Below, in pieces: positions 23,763 through 31,891 of a stretch of 32,322 bases of DNA (position 1 is the first letter of the stretch; every line of letters begins with the position of its first letter). The notes under the pieces are model-generated. The model made no database searches, was not told the DNA's origin, and saw only the letters and a list, made by a program, of their open reading frames with translations. Source of the DNA: Planctomycetota bacterium (GTDB lineage: Bacteria; Planctomycetota; Phycisphaerae; Sedimentisphaerales; Anaerobacaceae); contig CP070728.1 of NCBI GenBank assembly GCA_020351025.1, positions 565,892 to 598,213 on the forward strand. The letters are read 5' to 3'. A program made the position numbers and the translations under genes.

Positions 23763-24869
23763 ATGGCAAAAAGAGAAGGTAGAGTCAAAGTTGGAATAAT
23801 CGGCTCGCAGTTTGAGGCGGATATTCATGCCGCATCGTTTCGTATTATGCCGGATGAGGCCGAGGTCGTCGCCGTCGCCTCACCCACACCCGGCAACGCT
23901 CAGAAACTGGCTAAGAAGTACGGCATACCACGCGCCTTCACTGACTACAAGCAAATGCTTGCTGAAGATGATATTGAAATGGTAACTATAACAGCACCGA
24001 ACAGCCTTCATGCACAGATGACGGTTGATATTGCAAACGCAGGCAAACATGTAGTGTGCGAAAAGCCGTTATGCATGACGCTTGAAGAAGCGGACTTGAT
24101 GGTTGAAACATGTAAGAAAAAAGGTGTGCTCCTGATGTATGCTGAGGAGCTTTTCTTTACGCCCAAATACGTAAAGGCAAAACAGATGGCCGATGAGGGC
24201 GCCTTTGGCAAGGTGTTTATGGTCAAGCAGAGTGAAAAACACTTCGGTCCGCACGCCCCGTGGTTCTGGGATGTTGACAAGTCCGGCGGCGGCGCGTTTA
24301 TGGATATGGGCTGTCACGGCATTGCTTTTTGTTACTGGTTCTTGGACAGACCCGATATCAAAAGCGTTTACTGTCAAATGGCAACCCACGTCCACGGGGA
24401 CAAGACCAAAGGTGAGGATAACAGCATTTGTATCATCGAGTTTGCAAATGGTGCTGTAGGCTTGGTCGAGGACAGCTGGGCGCGTCGCGGCGGCATGGAG
24501 GACCGAATTGAGGTTTACGGGGAAGGCGGTGTTACTTACGCAGATCTGCATATGGGTAACGCCCTTCCCACCTATAGTGAGTACGGATACGGTTATGCGG
24601 TGGAAAAAGCGCCAACCACAAAGGGATGGACATATCCTGTTTTTGACGAATTATGGAACTACGGTTTTCCGCAGGAAATGCATCATTTCGCCCGCTGCGC
24701 TCGTGGCAAGGAAGAACCGCAGGCGACCGGTGAAGATGGACGTATTGTGCAGGAAGCCCTTTATGCAGGTTATCAGTCGGCGGGGACCGGCTGTAAGGTG
24801 GAGCTGCCCTTTAGGCCTGATGCCGTCAAGATACCAATAGAATTATGGCTGAAAAATAAATCCAAGTGA
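23763..24869 (+). CDS. Gfo/Idh/MocA-family NAD(P)-dependent dehydrogenase
   Basis: 368 residues with a strong AAAGGAGG upstream. A Rossmann start, KVGIIGSQFEADIHAASF (9-26), is slightly unusual in its glycine pattern. TAPNSLHAQM and the signature EKP (100-102) follow. The C-terminal substrate domain has GGGAFMDMGCHGI (175-187), with Asp181 and His185 as likely catalytic residues. Family members oxidise or epimerise sugars, cyclitols and related polyols. There is no signal peptide, so it is cytoplasmic. First gene of the cluster; the MttB-family gene starts 18 bases after it, which points to a joint pathway. Substrate unknown. Confidence 0.9.
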   Translation: MAKREGRVKVGIIGSQFEADIHAASFRIMPDEAEVVAVASPTPGNAQKLAKKYGIPRAFTDYKQMLAEDDIEMVTITAPNSLHAQMTVDIANAGKHVVCEKPLCMTLEEADLMVETCKKKGVLLMYAEELFFTPKYVKAKQMADEGAFGKVFMVKQSEKHFGPHAPWFWDVDKSGGGAFMDMGCHGIAFCYWFLDRPDIKSVYCQMATHVHGDKTKGEDNSICIIEFANGAVGLVEDSWARRGGMEDRIEVYGEGGVTYADLHMGNALPTYSEYGYGYAVEKAPTTKGWTYPVFDELWNYGFPQEMHHFARCARGKEEPQATGEDGRIVQEALYAGYQSAGTGCKVELPFRPDAVKIPIELWLKNKSK

Positions 24870-24886
24870 GCTGAGAAAAGTCTTAT

Positions 24887-26323
24887 ATGGCCAAGATTAG
24901 TCTAAAGGTTTTATCTGATAATGAGATAAAGGATATCCACGAAGCAAGTCTTCTCATCTTGCGCGATACGGGGGTTATGGTACATCATGAACAGGCACTG
25001 AGACTTCTTGGTGAAGCCGGGGCGAAAATAGACAATAGCAACAACATCGCCCGTTTACCTGAAAAACTGGTTATGGACTCTGTCGCAAAGGCGGGGAAGC
25101 AATACATTCTCTATGGTCGTGACGCGGAGTGTCAGACCCGTTTTGGGTACGGTGATTTTGTTCTGATGTCTAGTCCCGGGCAGTACATGTGGGTGGATTC
25201 TCAGACTAACCAGCGCCGGGCGGCTACGATAGAAGATGCGCGTGCCGCGATTCGGCTGGGTGATGCTCTGGAGAATATTAATATAGTGGGTTCGATGGCC
25301 CAGCCTGAGGAAGTACCTGAAAGCTACCGCTCGGTTTTTTTAACAGCGGAATTAGTTAAAGGCACAGGCAAGCCTTCACGTTCTTGGGTCTACAAAGGAC
25401 AAGCTGCCGACTATGTTCTGGAGATATACCGTGCTATCGCAGGAGGAAAGACTGCTCTACGTGACCGTCCGATGATAGAGACATTTATGGAGCCTATCAG
25501 TCCGCTCCAGCTGCCAAAGGACGGGCTGGACATTATCAAGAAGTTTGTCCAAGCGGGCCAGCCCGTGAGTATAGGGCCGATGGCGATGACTACCGGCACC
25601 GCGCCCGGCACTCTTGCAGGTACGCTCGCACAGGAAAACGCAGAGATACTTGCGGGCGTCGTTGTTACTCAGCTATTTGCGCCCGGCACAGCGGTAACTT
25701 ACGGAGGGATACCGCATATCATGGACCCACGGACGAGTATCTGTTCGTTTGGTTCACCGGAGCAAGGCCTGATGGCGGTGGCGATGGTTCAGATGGCGCG
25801 GTTCTATGGCTTTGCTGTGTATATCAACGTCGGCCTTACCGATGCCAAGGTTCTTGATGCGCAGGCTGGTATAGAGAAGGGGACGTCAATGCTTCTGGGA
25901 GCGCTGGCAGGTGCTGATACTTTTGGGCACTGCGGTATCTGTGGAACAGACCATAGTGGAAGTCTTAGCTGGCTTTATGTTGACAACGAACTGGCCGAGT
26001 ATGTCAAACGCATCGTTCGGGGATTTGAGGTTAACGCCGATACACTTGCCACTGACGTGGTTGCTGCGGTCGGCGCGAAAGGTAGTTTTCTCGCAGAGGA
26101 GCATACCGCAAAGCATTTCCGCGATGAGCTCTGGCTCTGCAGGCAGGTATGGACGAGGCAGCCGTTTGACAATTGGCAAGCCGAAGGTGGCAAGTCAATG
26201 GCTGACCGCATCGCAGAAGAGGTAAATCGAGTTTTGTCCACGCACAAACCGGCGCCGATTGATGAGGCATTAGCTAAAGAAGTTGACAATATCGTAAAAA
26301 GCGCACAACGTGAATTGGGATAG
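24887..26323 (+). CDS. MttB-superfamily (non-pyrrolysine) methyltransferase
   Basis: 478 residues with the trimethylamine methyltransferase family layout. The N-terminus is LSDNEIKDIHEASLLILRDTGVMVHHEQALRLLGEAGAKI in character (split here for position: residues 8-47), then LPEKLVMDSVAKAG. The barrel carries MAMTTGTAPGTLAGTLAQEN, YGGIPHIMDPRTSI, NVGLTDAKVLDAQAGIEKG and the C-terminal H-x-R-D-E-L-W. No in-frame TAG exists, so unlike archaeal MttB it lacks pyrrolysine; known non-Pyl relatives demethylate glycine betaine or other quaternary amines, passing methyl groups to a corrinoid protein. No corrinoid protein or activator gene is in the window. Flanked by Gfo/Idh/MocA and kelch genes. The substrate is not predictable. 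Confidence 0.85.
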   Translation: MAKISLKVLSDNEIKDIHEASLLILRDTGVMVHHEQALRLLGEAGAKIDNSNNIARLPEKLVMDSVAKAGKQYILYGRDAECQTRFGYGDFVLMSSPGQYMWVDSQTNQRRAATIEDARAAIRLGDALENINIVGSMAQPEEVPESYRSVFLTAELVKGTGKPSRSWVYKGQAADYVLEIYRAIAGGKTALRDRPMIETFMEPISPLQLPKDGLDIIKKFVQAGQPVSIGPMAMTTGTAPGTLAGTLAQENAEILAGVVVTQLFAPGTAVTYGGIPHIMDPRTSICSFGSPEQGLMAVAMVQMARFYGFAVYINVGLTDAKVLDAQAGIEKGTSMLLGALAGADTFGHCGICGTDHSGSLSWLYVDNELAEYVKRIVRGFEVNADTLATDVVAAVGAKGSFLAEEHTAKHFRDELWLCRQVWTRQPFDNWQAEGGKSMADRIAEEVNRVLSTHKPAPIDEALAKEVDNIVKSAQRELG

Positions 26324-26338
26324 CAAGGAGACCAAATT

Positions 26339-27400
26339 ATGAGCAGAACTGCACATATTTTAATAGTCATCTGCATATTTTCTCTATTCGCCGTTTTTAT
26401 AAATGGTTGTCAAACTCAAAGTATAGCAACTGAAGCGGGCAGGAACTGGAAGGTTCTTAGCCCTATAGGTAAACATGTATATGGAATGACAACCGCAGTT
26501 ATAGATAATAAGATACATCTACTGGGAGGTGTTCACGGCAAAGACTGGACCGACCCGAGTAATTTTCACCAGGTGTATGACCCTTCCTTGGACCGTTGGG
26601 AATTACGTGCACCCATACCCGATCCTAACGGTGGTATAGGCTGGGGGATGGCCAGTGTCTGTAATGGTCGTATCTATCTTTTTGGTGGCGGGTCCGGGCC
26701 TGGCTTGGAAGGCTCTGCCAGGGTCTGGGTGTATGAACCTGCTACCGATGAATGGTCCCGATTATCTGATATGCCGGTGGAAAGAATAAACGGAGCTGCC
26801 GTCACAGCCGGCGATTACATTTATATTTTTGGTGGACACAGAGACCACACTCCGCCGACAGATGAGCTAACAAGCGCCTATAAGTATGACCCGGCAACAG
26901 ACAGCTATGAGCGAGTTGCAAATATGCCTGAGACAGGTTCTTTCATTACACGCGGCTTTTATAAAGGATATATTTATGCCATATCCGGCCTGGAACATGA
27001 ATGGTTAGGTCAGTCCGGTGAGCCGCAGATAAATTACGTTTATGGCCAGGGTGTTCTCAAGTATGATGTCGCAGCGGATTCCTGGACTAAATTAAACATC
27101 CCAAGAATCCGACAAAGGACATACACTTTAACCCAGCTTTGTAGCAATTCAGCGATGGGTTCAAAACTGTTTGTTTTAGGGGGCAAACCGCCTGAGGGTC
27201 AAAGGACTAATCTGGCCGCCTATTTTGATATGGAATCAGAAACCTTCACACAGGTAGAGCCGATGCCAAAGGGACGCTGCTGTGGCTCAGGAGCAGTCGT
27301 GGGTGATAAGATTTATGTCTCCGGAGGCTTCTGGGCGGATGTAGCTGATGTCTATGATTGCACCGAAACTTGGGGCTTTCCATTCGGAGAGAATGACTAA
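26339..27400 (+). CDS. kelch-repeat lipoprotein, six-bladed propeller
   Basis: 353 residues behind CAAGGAGACC. Residues 1-23 are a signal segment ending in the lipobox FINGC (Cys24), so it should be lipid-anchored outside the cytoplasm. Six blades can be counted by their strand motifs: IHLLGGVHG, IYLFGGGSG, IYIFGGHRD, IYAISGLEH, LFVLGGKPP and IYVSGGFWA. Many blades also carry the VYDP/VYEPATDEW motif of kelch repeats. Some kelch proteins of this type are sugar mutarotases or epimerases (NanM type); a binding role is equally possible. It lies 15 bases after the MttB gene and before the Tat-exported dehydrogenase, suggesting periplasmic handling of the cluster's substrate. Confidence 0.85.
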   Translation: MSRTAHILIVICIFSLFAVFINGCQTQSIATEAGRNWKVLSPIGKHVYGMTTAVIDNKIHLLGGVHGKDWTDPSNFHQVYDPSLDRWELRAPIPDPNGGIGWGMASVCNGRIYLFGGGSGPGLEGSARVWVYEPATDEWSRLSDMPVERINGAAVTAGDYIYIFGGHRDHTPPTDELTSAYKYDPATDSYERVANMPETGSFITRGFYKGYIYAISGLEHEWLGQSGEPQINYVYGQGVLKYDVAADSWTKLNIPRIRQRTYTLTQLCSNSAMGSKLFVLGGKPPEGQRTNLAAYFDMESETFTQVEPMPKGRCCGSGAVVGDKIYVSGGFWADVADVYDCTETWGFPFGEND

Positions 27401-27475
27401 TATCTTTGTGAGATAATTGCATTTTGCAGAAATAAGCAGAGTCGGATATGTTTTGTTCAATAAAGGAATACTGAT

Positions 27476-28867
27476 ATGAAAAAAAAGGATGGAGTTACCA
27501 GAGAAAAAAAACCCAAGATTTCTCGGCGTAATTTTATAGGTGGTGCAGCTACAGCCGCGATGGCATTTACGGTTGTTCCTCGGCACGTGCTGGGAGGTCC
27601 CGGCCATACACCACCGAGCGAAAAGCTAAATATAGCCGGTATCGGTGTTGGTGGTCAGGGCAACCATGACCTGAGACAAGTCGATAGTGAAAACATAGTT
27701 GCGCTGTGTGATGTGGATGAGGACCGCGCGGCGGAAACTTTCAATCGATACCCAAATGCAAAAAAATACCGCGATTTCCGCAAAATGCTCGAAAAAGAAA
27801 AGAACATCGAGGCAGTCGTCGTTGCCACACCTGACCATACGCACGCTTTAGCAACAATGACGGCATTGAAAATGGGCAAACATGTTTACTGTGAAAAACC
27901 GCTGACACATACTGTTTATGAGGCCCGGTTGGTCACAAAAGCCGCTCGTGAGGCAAAGGTCGTTACTCAAATGGGAAACCAGGGCCAGGCAGCTGAAGGG
28001 CCTCGCCTGTTGTGTGAATGGATTTGGGATGGGGCAATTGGTCCGGTGCGCCAAGTGCATGTCTGGACCTACAGGCCTGCGGAGATGTGGCCTCAGGGCG
28101 TCGGCCGGCCCAAGGATACACCACCAGTGCCAGCTACGCTTGACTGGGACTTGTGGCTCGGCCCGGCACCTTACAGGCCATACCACCCTGATTATGTGCC
28201 GTTCAAATGGCGTGGCTGGTATGACTTCGGAACCGGAACCTTAGGCGATATGGGCAGCCATAATCTTGCTCCCGTCTTCCAGGCCTTGAAGCTGAAGTAC
28301 CCAACGACAGTAGAGGCCATATCAACCGAAATGAATTCTGAGACCTATCCATTAGCGTCCATTGTTCATTATGAATTTCCTGCCCGACCAGATATGCCGC
28401 CAGTGAAGGTAACTTGGTATGATAGCGGACTTATGCCTCCGAAACCGGAAGAACTGGAAGATGACCGCCTGCTACCCTGGGAGGATGGCATTGTTTTTGT
28501 AGGCGATAAGGGCAAATTGGTAGTCGAAGGTTGGGGTGCCCAAAGTGTCCGGCTGATACCCGAGACAAAAATGAAAGAATACAAAAAGCCCCCGAAAACC
28601 CTCCCAAGGTCAATCGGGCATTACAAGGAATGGGTCCAGGCCTGTAAAAACGGAACACCCACTGGTTCTAATTTCGACTTCGCAAGTTTAGTGACCGAAA
28701 CATGTTTGCTCGGAAATATTGCCATCCGAACAGGCAAAAAAAGACCCTGGGGGCAGGCACTGATAAGACAGAAGTTGATTTGGGATGGGCCCAACATGAA
28801 GGTTACAAATGTCCCTGAGGCAAATGAATATATACACAAACAGTACCGCCCGGGATGGACGTTGTAA
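27476..28867 (+). CDS. Tat-exported Gfo/Idh/MocA-family oxidoreductase
   Basis: 463 residues, ATG preceded by AAAGGAA. A Tat signal SRRNFIGG (residues 16-23) precedes a hydrophobic stretch. The Rossmann domain begins LNIAGIGVGGQG (51-62), with VATPDHTHA and the EKP signature at 140-142. The C-terminal half has GTGTLGDMGSHNLAP (252-266) with Asp258 and His262. Tat export lets the protein fold with its cofactor before reaching the periplasm; such proteins are abundant in planctomycetes. It lies 75 bases after the kelch gene and 90 before the next oxidoreductase, in line with one transcript. Substrate unknown. Confidence 0.9.
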   Translation: MKKKDGVTREKKPKISRRNFIGGAATAAMAFTVVPRHVLGGPGHTPPSEKLNIAGIGVGGQGNHDLRQVDSENIVALCDVDEDRAAETFNRYPNAKKYRDFRKMLEKEKNIEAVVVATPDHTHALATMTALKMGKHVYCEKPLTHTVYEARLVTKAAREAKVVTQMGNQGQAAEGPRLLCEWIWDGAIGPVRQVHVWTYRPAEMWPQGVGRPKDTPPVPATLDWDLWLGPAPYRPYHPDYVPFKWRGWYDFGTGTLGDMGSHNLAPVFQALKLKYPTTVEAISTEMNSETYPLASIVHYEFPARPDMPPVKVTWYDSGLMPPKPEELEDDRLLPWEDGIVFVGDKGKLVVEGWGAQSVRLIPETKMKEYKKPPKTLPRSIGHYKEWVQACKNGTPTGSNFDFASLVTETCLLGNIAIRTGKKRPWGQALIRQKLIWDGPNMKVTNVPEANEYIHKQYRPGWTL

Positions 28868-28957
28868 TTAATTATTGGATTTTTGTGAGCCGATTGTGAT
28901 AATAAATTACCTGCGAGAATATATTATGTTCACTTATTTATTTGAGGAGTATCGATT

Positions 28958-30208
28958 ATGAAACGTCATAAAAAAACTACCAGCCGCGGCTCCGGGCAGC
29001 TCTCCCGGCGCGATTTCATTGCCAGTGCTGCTGCTGTGTCTTTTACAGTCCTAAAGCCCTCTCTTGTCCGTGGCACCGAAGCAAACTCGAAGGTTAAATT
29101 AGGGATGATTGGCTGCGGCATGCGCGGCAAATGGATAACCGATTTGTTCGTCAAGCACGGTGGATACGAGATATTTGCAGCTGCTGACTACTTCCAGGAT
29201 AGAGTCGATGAGCTCGGCGAGCAGTTTGGAGTAGACAAGAATCGTCGCTTCGCAACCTTGTCCGGTTACAAGAGGCTTTTGGATTCCGGCGTGGATGCGG
29301 TGGCGATTGAGACGCCTCCATATTTCCATCCAGAGCAGGCTGCCGCTGCTGTAGACGCTGGCGTTCATGTGATTGTGGCTAAGCCTATTGCGGTTGATGT
29401 GCCCGGATGCAACCTCATCGGCGAAAGCGGTAAGAAGGCAACAGCTAAAAATCGTGTTTTTTATGTTGATTTCCAGACCCGTGCCAACGAGTTCTATCGA
29501 GAGGCTGTAAAGAGAGTACACTTCGGTGATATAGGCCATATAGTTTGTGGTGAGGCCTCCTTTAAGTGCGGGGACGTCTGGAATAGTTGGAATCCGGTTG
29601 AGCACTTACTGAAAGAAAACCCCAACGACCCCGAAACACGCCTCAAGGCCTGGGGTATGGATAAAAAGCTTTCCGGTGGCATAATCGTCGAGCAGACTAT
29701 TCATGCGATTGACGTAGCTGCCTGGCTCATTGACGACGATGCCGTCAGTGCATACGGTGCGGGAGGGCGCAAACACTATAAACAGGGTGACATCTGGGAC
29801 TACTTTGCCGTACTCTATCAATTCCCGAAAGACGTGGTTGTCAACTGCATGGCCAAGCAATGCGACGGGGGTGATTTTGGAGATATTGGCTGCACAATGT
29901 ACGGGCTGGATGGAGCCATTGATACACATTACGGCGGGGCCGTTGCCATCCGAGGAAATAATCCTTACAAAGGAGGCGAGACAGGAAACCTCTATCCGGA
30001 AGGAACCTCGGCTAACATTGCAGCCTTTTATGACGATATCACTAAGAGCAACTTTGCTAATACCACTGTACCACCAAGTGTAAGAAGTAATCTGACGTCA
30101 ATTTTGGGTCGTAACGCTGCGTACAAACACACTGTAGTCACCTGGGATGAGATGATAAAAGCCAACGAAAAATTAGAATCTGATGTCATAAAGGGTTTGA
30201 AAGCATAA
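28958..30208 (+). CDS. Tat-exported Gfo/Idh/MocA-family protein, EKP changed to AKP
   Basis: 416 residues behind TTGAGGAG. A Tat signal LSRRDFIASAAAV (residues 15-27), then KLGMIGCGMRGKWI (47-60) as Rossmann start. The usual EKP motif reads VAKPIAVD, with Ala141 before Lys142-Pro143. The C-terminal domain has LSGGIIVEQTIHAIDVAAWL. It is related to but clearly distinct from the preceding gene. Loss of the Glu does not rule out activity because Lys, the more important residue, is kept. Last gene of the cluster; no strong terminator is seen in the 208 bases after it. Confidence 0.88.
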   Translation: MKRHKKTTSRGSGQLSRRDFIASAAAVSFTVLKPSLVRGTEANSKVKLGMIGCGMRGKWITDLFVKHGGYEIFAAADYFQDRVDELGEQFGVDKNRRFATLSGYKRLLDSGVDAVAIETPPYFHPEQAAAAVDAGVHVIVAKPIAVDVPGCNLIGESGKKATAKNRVFYVDFQTRANEFYREAVKRVHFGDIGHIVCGEASFKCGDVWNSWNPVEHLLKENPNDPETRLKAWGMDKKLSGGIIVEQTIHAIDVAAWLIDDDAVSAYGAGGRKHYKQGDIWDYFAVLYQFPKDVVVNCMAKQCDGGDFGDIGCTMYGLDGAIDTHYGGAVAIRGNNPYKGGETGNLYPEGTSANIAAFYDDITKSNFANTTVPPSVRSNLTSILGRNAAYKHTVVTWDEMIKANEKLESDVIKGLKA

Positions 30209-30416
30209 TTTATTAAAGCTGAGTGAACTGAAAAAAGCTTTCGAATGACCGTGGCAATACGCTTGGTATATACGTGTGTTGCTAAGACATCTTTTTGATA
30301 AACCCTGCCTTACAGTGTTGTTATCGCTGAATTATACCTCGGTATTATTTCAAGAAAACCGTTCTAAAAGGCCGAAAATACACATAGTTTATCAACATTT
30401 ATGATAAGGATTGTCT

Positions 30417-31514
30417 ATGAGAGCAACCACAAAGCTGGTATCTTCGGAACATGCTGCCCCTATTTTGCAGCTCAAAAGGGCGCTGTTGCCAATTGATGAA
30501 TATGCACTTCGCGAGGGCATTTCGACTGAGATTATCGAAAAGTACGCGCAACTCGGTATCGTACAGATAAGAAGATTCAAAGATAAAATATTCGTCGTTG
30601 ACATTCCGCTCAGCCCATATTCTTCGCTATCTGATGCTGCCAAAGATGCACTCAAACTCATAAATAACGCTGCCCAGCCCAACAAGATGTCCCAGCTCGT
30701 ACAAAAGATTGTTCCCGACACTACCGTTTCAGAGCAGGACTGTAAGCTGCGAGGCATTGATATACAGGACACTATTGAAGAACCGGCACAAGCTGTGAAA
30801 TCTGTTGGTGCTGAAACGATATCTGAATTGGTTAAAAAAATCTCTCGCAGGACTTCAAAGACCTTGGAGGCTACGACGAAAAAAATCGAGCCTGATTTCG
30901 GTCGAGTTGACGAAATACCCGGCTCTGTCCAGGTCGTACATACCGAAACACGCAAGTCCACGGACCAAGCAGCACCGTCAACCGGTGAAAACACCTGGGC
31001 GGAGATTCTCTCTGAGCCAATCCAACCGCCTGATTGGGAGATATTTGAGAGCCCCGATGAATTTGACGAACCGACTAAAGAAGATGTGAAAACTCAGGAG
31101 ATACTTGACGCCGTCCAGAGCCAACAGGACAAATCGAAGCGACTCTGGGAACTTGCCGCAATTTTCTTAGTTATATTTTTCGTGGCTGCTGTGTTTGCCA
31201 ATCTTTGGTTCTATGTGGACAGGCAGCTTCAGCTTGGAAAACTTGATTTGGTCTACGCGAATATTCAGAAGACGCAGCACGACGTAACACAAGCCAACCG
31301 ACAGATTGAAAACCTCAAAAGCAGGCTGGCGGATTCGAGAGCAGAGGTAACGCGTTTCCGACGTGAACTGGATGAATCCACAGCACAGGTAAAAAGTATT
31401 CAGGATGAACTGACTCAGTCGAGGGAAAACCTTCGGACGATTCACCGCGTAAACGCCGGAGCGATAGAACGATTCGATGAGCAGATACAAGAGCTCATAA
31501 CTATGACCGAATAA
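30417..31514 (+). CDS. membrane protein with helix-turn-helix-like N-terminus and periplasmic coiled coil
   Basis: The ATG at 30417 has ATAAGGA about 7 bases upstream; a TTG two codons earlier is less likely. 365 residues. Residues about 24-62 (LLPIDEYALREGISTEIIEK, GIVQIRRFKDKIFVVD) resemble a small excisionase/MerR-like winged helix. Residues about 100-240 are acidic and low in predicted structure. One transmembrane helix lies at about 246-266, followed by a coiled coil (275-345, with SRLADSRAEVTRFRRELDES). I do not recognise a named family. A one-pass protein with a cytoplasmic DNA- or protein-binding head is inferred. Monocistronic by appearance. Confidence 0.65.
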   Translation: MRATTKLVSSEHAAPILQLKRALLPIDEYALREGISTEIIEKYAQLGIVQIRRFKDKIFVVDIPLSPYSSLSDAAKDALKLINNAAQPNKMSQLVQKIVPDTTVSEQDCKLRGIDIQDTIEEPAQAVKSVGAETISELVKKISRRTSKTLEATTKKIEPDFGRVDEIPGSVQVVHTETRKSTDQAAPSTGENTWAEILSEPIQPPDWEIFESPDEFDEPTKEDVKTQEILDAVQSQQDKSKRLWELAAIFLVIFFVAAVFANLWFYVDRQLQLGKLDLVYANIQKTQHDVTQANRQIENLKSRLADSRAEVTRFRRELDESTAQVKSIQDELTQSRENLRTIHRVNAGAIERFDEQIQELITMTE

Positions 31515-31567
31515 ACTCTACGCTGCCGCCACAAATCTGTCATATTGTTGTCCACAGCGCCCCATCT

Positions 31568-31798
31568 TCAACGCCGAAGATACCTTATGACCCATAGAAG
31601 AGCTGTCAGGATAATTGAAATTATTATGCAGCTTGCTATGGGTAGATAAATCCTCCAGTTCTTGCTGCCGAAGTCCAGGTCCCCCGGCAGCTTAAATAGA
31701 CCGATTCGGCCTGATAACATTACCAGCCCCCCGGAAAGCGCAATGATAACACCTGCTGCTATCAGCCATTTACCAATCTGTTGCGGACCGAAATCCAT
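31568..31798 (-). CDS. DUF2905 small membrane protein
   Basis: 76 residues with two transmembrane segments (about 9-29 and 50-71) joined by the family signature LSGRIGLFKLPGDLDFGSKN. It matches the DUF2905 pattern: helix, GRIGLFKLPGD loop, helix ending in an Arg-rich tail. Function unknown. Convergent with the preceding gene and divergent from the DUF72 gene. Confidence 0.85.
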   Translation of the reverse strand: MDFGPQQIGKWLIAAGVIIALSGGLVMLSGRIGLFKLPGDLDFGSKNWRIYLPIASCIIISIILTALLWVIRYLRR

Positions 31799-31891
31799 AA
31801 ACTAAAAACTAAATAATAACGACTAAATACTATTCCCTATATACTAACGACTATATACTATTGACTCAATACTAACGACTAAATTTCCTCT
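31799..31891. repeat. AT-rich degenerate tandem repeat spacer
   Basis: About 90 bases made of variants of ACTAACGACTAAATACTAT; the words ACGACTA, ACTAAATACTAT and ATACTA recur. Related words appear at 12455-12487 in the trp operon. It sits between the DUF2905 and DUF72 genes and supplies no visible ribosome site. Confidence 0.55.

Noticed and set aside
24887-26323. Pyrrolysine-containing MttB
   Set aside because: The gene has no in-frame TAG, so it belongs to the non-pyrrolysine branch.
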